From positions 1-9,772 of the forward strand of contig CAKUHV010000063.1 of the NCBI GenBank assembly GCA_934659445.1: 9,772 nt of DNA, read 5' to 3'. Both the position numbers and the translations under genes were made by a program. A model generated the notes under the pieces. It was not told where the DNA came from and ran no database searches. It saw only the letters and a program-made list of their open reading frames with translations. Shown piece by piece: positions 6,435 through 9,772 of this stretch. This DNA comes from an uncultured Oscillospiraceae bacterium. Its GTDB lineage: Bacteria; Bacillota; Clostridia; Oscillospirales; Oscillospiraceae. How positions within the stretch are numbered: the stretch's first letter is position 1; each line of letters begins with the position of its first letter.

Positions 6435-7094
6435 TCAGGGCCGCCCCTGAGGGCGGGGCAGCTGGTCGTAGGAGAAGATGTTCAGGTCCGCCGCGGTGAC
6501 CACCGGGCCCACCTGGGACTCACGCACCGGGTCGTGGATCTGAACGACATGGTAGCCCCCGGCCTTGGCCGAGGCGATGGCCAGAGCGGTGTCCTCGAAC
6601 ACCCAGGTGGTGTCCAGGGCGGTGCCCAGCTGCTGCCGGGCGGCGTGGTATACCCTGGGGGTCTCCTTGCCGAAGCCCAGGGTGCTGCAGGAGAGTACCC
6701 CACTGAGGAAGGGGAGAAGACCGGCATTTTCCAGGGCGGCCCGGGCCAGCGAAAGGTCGGTGGCGGTGGCCACAAGGGCGGGGATGCCGGCACTGTGCAG
6801 GGCCTTTACATACTCCGGCGCCCCGGGCATAGGGGGGATGGCCCGGCGGCAGTAGTGCTCCTCTACGATCTCGGTGATCTGGCGGCGGATCTCCTCTGCC
6901 GTCAGGGGGAGGGAGTATGCCGTCCGGAAGTATTCCGCCGTCTGCTGAAAGGTCAAGGGCCAGATCTGCTCTGCGCAGTCCGCCCGGGGGGTCAGGCCGA
7001 AGCGGGGCAGATACAGGTCGCCCAGAGAGCGCCAGATGTAGTTTGAGTTGAGAAGGGTGCCGTCCATGTCGAAGATCGCGCCGGAAATATCCAT
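6435..7094 (-). CDS. HAD-superfamily hydrolase (phosphatase/phosphoglucomutase-like)
   Basis: This is a cytoplasmic phosphotransfer enzyme of HAD subfamily IA, 219 residues long. Motif I is DMDGT with nucleophile Asp9 and acid/base Asp11; motif II threonine is T110 in LVATAT; motif III lysine is K143 in GFGKETP; motif IV acidic pair is E167-D168 in VFEDTALAIASAKAGG. A helical cap occupies about residues 17-85. After motif I the sequence reads LLNS, where Asp is usual in beta-phosphoglucomutase relatives, so mutase activity is less certain than phosphatase activity. The ATG at 7092-7094 follows a GGAGAG ribosome binding site. Substrates of this family cannot be predicted from sequence alone. 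It lies next to a sugar uptake operon and could act on a sugar phosphate, but it is transcribed from its own promoter on the opposite strand. Confidence 0.92.
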   Translation of the reverse strand: MDISGAIFDMDGTLLNSNYIWRSLGDLYLPRFGLTPRADCAEQIWPLTFQQTAEYFRTAYSLPLTAEEIRRQITEIVEEHYCRRAIPPMPGAPEYVKALHSAGIPALVATATDLSLARAALENAGLLPFLSGVLSCSTLGFGKETPRVYHAARQQLGTALDTTWVFEDTALAIASAKAGGYHVVQIHDPVRESQVGPVVTAADLNIFSYDQLPRPQGRP

Positions 7095-7136
7095 GTTCTT
7101 TCTCTCCGCCTTTCCCGGAAGGTGTGTGCGCGGAGC

Positions 7137-7165
7137 ATTGTATCAGACCGGCGGGGAAAAGGCAA
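7137..7165 (-). promoter_or_regulatory. Promoter of the HAD hydrolase gene
   Basis: On the minus strand TTGCCT (7160-7165, 4/6) and TACAAT (7137-7142, 5/6) are separated by exactly 17 bp. The start site would lie near 7130, about 36 bases before the ATG. Its -35 box lies 31 bp from that of the divergent membrane-protein promoter. Confidence 0.6.
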
Positions 7166-7196
7166 TACCAAGTGCTCTGTATCCCGCCCGCCGCCC

Positions 7197-7226
7197 TTGA
7201 CTTTTCCGCTGAAAAGCCGGTATACT
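7197..7226 (+). promoter_or_regulatory. Promoter of the DUF2238-like gene
   Basis: TTGACT (7197-7202, 5/6) and TATACT (7221-7226, 5/6) are separated by 18 bp. The predicted start near 7233 lies only about 17 bases before the ATG at 7250. This rules out the longer open frame that begins at 7124, because its first 42 codons would lie upstream of or within the promoter. Confidence 0.75.
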
Positions 7227-7249
7227 ATGAAAAACTAAGGGGGGCGCCT

Positions 7250-8080
7250 ATGAAAGAGAAAAAGAGCTTGCGCAGCCTGGTGCGCTGGGCGCGGCAGACG
7301 CTGAAGAAAAAGCGCGTGGTGGCGGTGGTATACTGGTTTTTGCGCCTGTCCGTCATCGGGGTGATGATCGCCCAGATCTTCAACCGGAATTTTGAAAACG
7401 TGTTCCTGTGCGTGCTGACGCTGGTGCTGTTCCTGATGCCTACGATCATGGAGCGGCGGCTGCAGATCGAGCTGCCCAACGCCCTTGAGATCATCATCAT
7501 GCTGTTCATCTATGCGGCGGAGATCCTGGGGGAGATCCAGTCCTTCTATACCACCCATCAGGGGTGGGACACCATGCTGCACACCCTGAACGGCTTCCTC
7601 TGCGCGGCCATCGGCTTCTGTCTGGTGGACCTGTTTGACCGCAGCGAGAAGTTCTCGCTGTCCCTGTCCCCCAAGTATATGGCCATTGTGGCCTTCTGCT
7701 TTTCCATGACGGTGGGGGTGCTGTGGGAGTTCTTTGAGTGCACCATGGACCGGTTCTTCTTTCTGGATATGCAGAAGGACGCCATTGTGAACACCATCTC
7801 CACCGTCATGCTGGACCCCACCGGCGGCAACAGCCCCCAGATCATCCGGGGCATCACCGACGTGATCGTGGTCACCGACCACGGGGAGATCCCCCTGGGG
7901 CTGGGGGGCTATCTGGACATCGGCCTGCTGGACACCATGAAGGACCTGTTCGTCAACTTCATCGGGGCGGTGGTGTTCTCCATCGTGGGCTACTTCTATG
8001 TGAAGAGCCGCGGACAGGGAAAATTTGCCAAAAATTTCATCCCCCAGGTGCGGGAGGAAAAGGACGATCCGGCGGAATAA
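7250..8080 (+). CDS. DUF2238/YjdF-like integral membrane protein
   Basis: This 276-residue membrane protein has no established function. It shows about six hydrophobic segments (near 23-43, 48-66, 78-97, 110-128, 142-162 and 232-250), a basic N-terminus (K/R at 2, 4, 5, 8, 12, 15, 19-22) and an acidic C-terminal tail. Conserved-looking motifs include GWDTMLHTLNGF (105-116) and GVLWEFFEC (156-164), which recall the W-D-x-x-x-H-x-x-x-G-F and W-E patterns of the DUF2238 (YjdF) family. Histidine 111 and acidic residues inside membrane segments hint at metal or proton chemistry, but that is only a guess. The start at 7250 follows AAGGGGGG and lies just downstream of the promoter. It is followed after 54 bp by the cysteine-rich miniprotein on the same transcript. 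Membrane nature is certain; family assignment is from remembered motifs. Confidence 0.8.
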   Translation: MKEKKSLRSLVRWARQTLKKKRVVAVVYWFLRLSVIGVMIAQIFNRNFENVFLCVLTLVLFLMPTIMERRLQIELPNALEIIIMLFIYAAEILGEIQSFYTTHQGWDTMLHTLNGFLCAAIGFCLVDLFDRSEKFSLSLSPKYMAIVAFCFSMTVGVLWEFFECTMDRFFFLDMQKDAIVNTISTVMLDPTGGNSPQIIRGITDVIVVTDHGEIPLGLGGYLDIGLLDTMKDLFVNFIGAVVFSIVGYFYVKSRGQGKFAKNFIPQVREEKDDPAE

Positions 8081-8134
8081 GCGGGGCGCTGCCCGTCCAT
8101 ACTAATGCCATCCTGAAAGAAGGAGGCTACTGTC

Positions 8135-8311
8135 ATGGATAAGAAGACCTGCAATCCCAGCATTCGCTGCGATGTAAGCAGCTGCGCCCATCACACGGCG
8201 GAGAACTGCTGCTGCCTCAGCCAGATCCAGGTGGGCTGCTGCGGCTGCACCCCCACCAAGGCCGACGGCACCGAGTGCAGCTCCTTTGTCCCCGGCAAGG
8301 GCGCGTATTAA
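8135..8311 (+). CDS. DUF1540-type cysteine-rich miniprotein
   Basis: This 58-residue protein has ten cysteines: positions 6, 12, 17, 25, 26, 27, 35, 36, 38 and 48. The layout C-x-V-x-x-C (12-17), C-x-L-x-x-I-x-V (27-34) and C-S-S-F (48-51) fits DUF1540, a short family common in Clostridia, with or without sporulation links, and thought to bind metal, though no role is proven. Two of the cysteine groups are expanded here (CCC at 25-27 and CCGC at 35-38). AAGGAGG sits eight bases before the ATG, an excellent ribosome binding site. The gene is too small for many gene finders. It follows the membrane-protein gene by 54 bp without a visible promoter and precedes a strong terminator, so it closes that two-gene unit. 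Confidence 0.88.
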   Translation: MDKKTCNPSIRCDVSSCAHHTAENCCCLSQIQVGCCGCTPTKADGTECSSFVPGKGAY

Positions 8312-8327
8312 GTCTGTACCCCCGAAG

Positions 8328-8365
8328 GACCGGGCCGGAGGATTTTCCTCCGGCCCGGTCTTTTT
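8328..8365 (+). terminator. Strong intrinsic terminator
   Basis: GACCGGGCCGGAGG (8328-8341) and CCTCCGGCCCGGTC (8347-8360) form a perfect 14-bp stem with loop ATTTT, directly followed by TTTTT (8361-8365). It lies 16 bases after the miniprotein stop and ends that transcript. Confidence 0.96.
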
Positions 8366-8412
8366 GTCTATAGGGCGGCCACTGCCCCGGCGCGGAATTG
8401 TGCGCCTGTATC

Positions 8413-8442
8413 TTTACCGGAAGGGCCTGGGTGTGGTATAAT
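8413..8442 (+). promoter_or_regulatory. Extended -10 promoter of the NUDIX/response-regulator operon
   Basis: TATAAT (8437-8442) is a perfect -10 box preceded by TGG, giving the extended -10 motif TGnTATAAT. A weaker -35, TTTACC (8413-8418), lies 18 bp upstream. The start near 8449 leaves a leader of about 25 nt. Confidence 0.8.
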
Positions 8443-8473
8443 ATCCTGAAAAACTGCGGAAGAGGGGACGAAT

Positions 8474-9013
8474 ATGGAGCTGACCGAGCACACGCTGCAC
8501 AGCAGGACCGTGTTTGAGGGCAGGATCATCACCGTTCAGGTGGACGAGGTCCAGCTGCCCGACGGAAAAACTGCGGGACGGGAGGTAGTGCGCCACCCCG
8601 GCGGCGTAACCGTTCTGCCCCTGGGGGCCGACAACACCGTCACTTTGGTGCGGCAGTACCGCTATCCTCTGGGGCAGGAGCTGCTGGAGCTGCCCGCCGG
8701 CAAGCTGGAGCGGGGCGGAGAGGGGCACCGCGCCGCCGCCATCCGGGAGCTGGGGGAGGAGACCGGCCTTGAGGCCGGAAAGCTGACCTATCTGGGACAT
8801 CTGGTGTCCTCCCCGGGGTTCTGCGACGAAAAGCTGCACCTCTATCTTGCCCGGGATCTGGTGCAGAAGCAGCAGCATCTGGATGAGGACGAGTTCCTGA
8901 ACGTGGTCACCATGCCCTTTGACCAGCTGCTGGCCCGGGTGATGGACGGCACGGTCATCGACGCCAAGACCGTGGCCGCCGTGCTGAAGACCAAGGTGCT
9001 GCTGGGACTGTAA
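8474..9013 (+). CDS. NUDIX hydrolase, ADP-ribose pyrophosphatase type
   Basis: This 179-residue cytoplasmic enzyme probably splits ADP-ribose, or a related nucleoside diphosphate compound, into AMP and a sugar phosphate. It resembles the NudF/ADP-ribose pyrophosphatase family in length and in the order of landmarks: an N-terminal beta domain, HPGGVTVLPL (41-50), VRQYRYP (59-65), LPAGKLE (73-79), the metal-binding RELGEETGL (91-99), SSPGFCDE (112-119) and DEDEFL (137-142). Glutamates 92, 95 and 96 are the expected magnesium ligands. The first part of the NUDIX box reads G-x6-E instead of the usual G-x5-E, a one-residue insertion next to Gly81-Gly82. The ATG follows an AGAGGGGA ribosome binding site. 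The gene is 31 bp upstream of the response regulator on the same transcript. Substrate is inferred from family resemblance. Confidence 0.92.
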   Translation: MELTEHTLHSRTVFEGRIITVQVDEVQLPDGKTAGREVVRHPGGVTVLPLGADNTVTLVRQYRYPLGQELLELPAGKLERGGEGHRAAAIRELGEETGLEAGKLTYLGHLVSSPGFCDEKLHLYLARDLVQKQQHLDEDEFLNVVTMPFDQLLARVMDGTVIDAKTVAAVLKTKVLLGL

Positions 9014-9044
9014 GGCCCGGAAGCCGTATACAGGAGGAAACGCC

Positions 9045-9752
9045 ATGGAAAAGAAGATCCTCATCGTAGAGGACGAGCAGAATATCGTGGACATCCTCTC
9101 CTTTAATCTGGAGCGCGAGGGGTATGACACCATCGAGGCATACGACGGCCCCACGGGGCTGAAGCTGGCGCTGGAGGAGAACCCCGATCTGATTCTGCTG
9201 GACCTGATGCTGCCGGGGATGGACGGCTTCGACGTGTGCCGCCAGATCCGCCGGGCGGGCCGCGCTACCCCCATCCTGATGCTCACCGCCCGGGAGGAGG
9301 AGGCCGACAAGGTGCTGGGGCTGGAGCTGGGGGCAGACGACTACATCACAAAGCCCTTCTCCATGCGGGAGCTGCTGGCCCGGGTGAAGGCCAACATCCG
9401 CCGGGTGGGCATGGCGCCCGCCGCAGGGCAGGGGGAGGCCCCCGCCGCGGCGGCCCTGAAGCTGGGACGCATCACCGTGGATACGGAGCGGGCCGCCGTC
9501 TATAAGGACGGAAAGGCCCTTGACCTGACCCAGCGGGAGTACGACCTGATCCGCTATCTGGCGTCACAGCCCGGAAAGGTCTTTTCCCGGGAGGCCCTGA
9601 TGGAGCACGTGTGGAACTATGAGGGTTATGTGGGCGATGTGCGGGCGGTGGACGTGGCCGTGCGCCGCCTGCGGGAAAAGCTGGAGGACGACCCCGCCGC
9701 GCCCCGGTTCATCTGCACCAGACGGGGCATGGGCTACTACTTCGACAGCTGA
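9045..9752 (+). CDS. Response regulator, OmpR/PhoB/WalR class
   Basis: This is a DNA-binding regulator switched on by phosphorylation from a sensor kinase. The receiver domain (1-120) holds the acidic pair E9-D10, phosphoacceptor D53 in LLDLMLPG, switch threonine T81 and lysine K103 in TKPF. An Ala/Gly/Pro-rich linker (about 122-137) leads to a winged-helix DNA-binding domain (about 138-235) with LTQREYDLIRYLA (161-173) and the recognition-helix region DVRAVDVAVRRLREKLE (198-214), ending in TRRGMGYYF. The DNA-binding part looks closest to WalR/PhoP-type proteins, but the exact orthologue cannot be fixed. AGGAGGA precedes the ATG by seven bases. The last 20 bases of the window, after the stop, contain AAAGG, possibly the ribosome binding site of a histidine kinase gene lying outside. 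Confidence 0.95.
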   Translation: MEKKILIVEDEQNIVDILSFNLEREGYDTIEAYDGPTGLKLALEENPDLILLDLMLPGMDGFDVCRQIRRAGRATPILMLTAREEEADKVLGLELGADDYITKPFSMRELLARVKANIRRVGMAPAAGQGEAPAAAALKLGRITVDTERAAVYKDGKALDLTQREYDLIRYLASQPGKVFSREALMEHVWNYEGYVGDVRAVDVAVRRLREKLEDDPAAPRFICTRRGMGYYFDS

Positions 9753-9772
9753 AAGGCTGAACAGTCCAAAGG

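Noticed and set aside
7124..7249. Longer N-terminus for the DUF2238-like protein
   Set aside because: These codons lie upstream of or within the promoter at 7197-7226, and the ATG at 7250 has a good ribosome binding site.

Overview
The window looks like chromosomal DNA from a GC-rich member of the Firmicutes, most likely a Clostridia gut bacterium of the Oscillospiraceae/Flavonifractor type. The reasons are strong AGGAGG-type ribosome binding sites, consensus sigma-A promoters, a lipoprotein-anchored sugar-binding protein, a DUF1540 cysteine-rich miniprotein, and heavy G/C use at third codon positions. The genus is an inference; nothing here fixes it.

Region 1 (1-6411) is a carbohydrate-uptake locus. 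A DeoR-family regulator on the minus strand (1-762, cut by the window edge) diverges from a five-gene plus-strand operon: a lipoprotein solute-binding protein (1274-2695), an MsmX/UgpC-type ABC ATPase (3138-4169), two MalF/MalG-type permeases (4156-5124, 5143-6006) and a small Tic20/DUF4870-like membrane protein (6003-6371) that overlaps the last permease by four bases. The operon starts from a perfect TTGACA-17-TATAAT promoter, followed by a roughly 200-nt A-rich leader. Repeated ACAAAC motifs lie on both sides of that promoter and are candidate operators for the divergent regulator. A 442-bp gap between the binding protein and the ATPase holds four GC-rich hairpins and probably sets unequal expression of the two parts. 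A perfect 12-bp hairpin at 6384-6411 closes the operon.

Region 2 (6435-8360) holds a minus-strand HAD-family phosphatase/phosphomutase that converges on the same hairpin. Divergent from it is a two-gene plus-strand unit: a DUF2238/YjdF-like membrane protein and a 58-residue DUF1540 protein with ten cysteines, ended by a textbook intrinsic terminator.

Region 3 (8413-9772) begins with an extended -10 promoter driving a NUDIX hydrolase of the ADP-ribose pyrophosphatase type and, 31 bp later, an OmpR/PhoB/WalR-class response regulator. The histidine kinase expected next lies beyond the window.

I see no RNA genes, CRISPR array, insertion sequence or prophage. Most of the window is ordinary metabolic and regulatory chromosome. 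The points most worth a second look are the operator-like repeats, the structured gap inside the ABC operon, the coupled fifth membrane gene and the cysteine-rich miniprotein.
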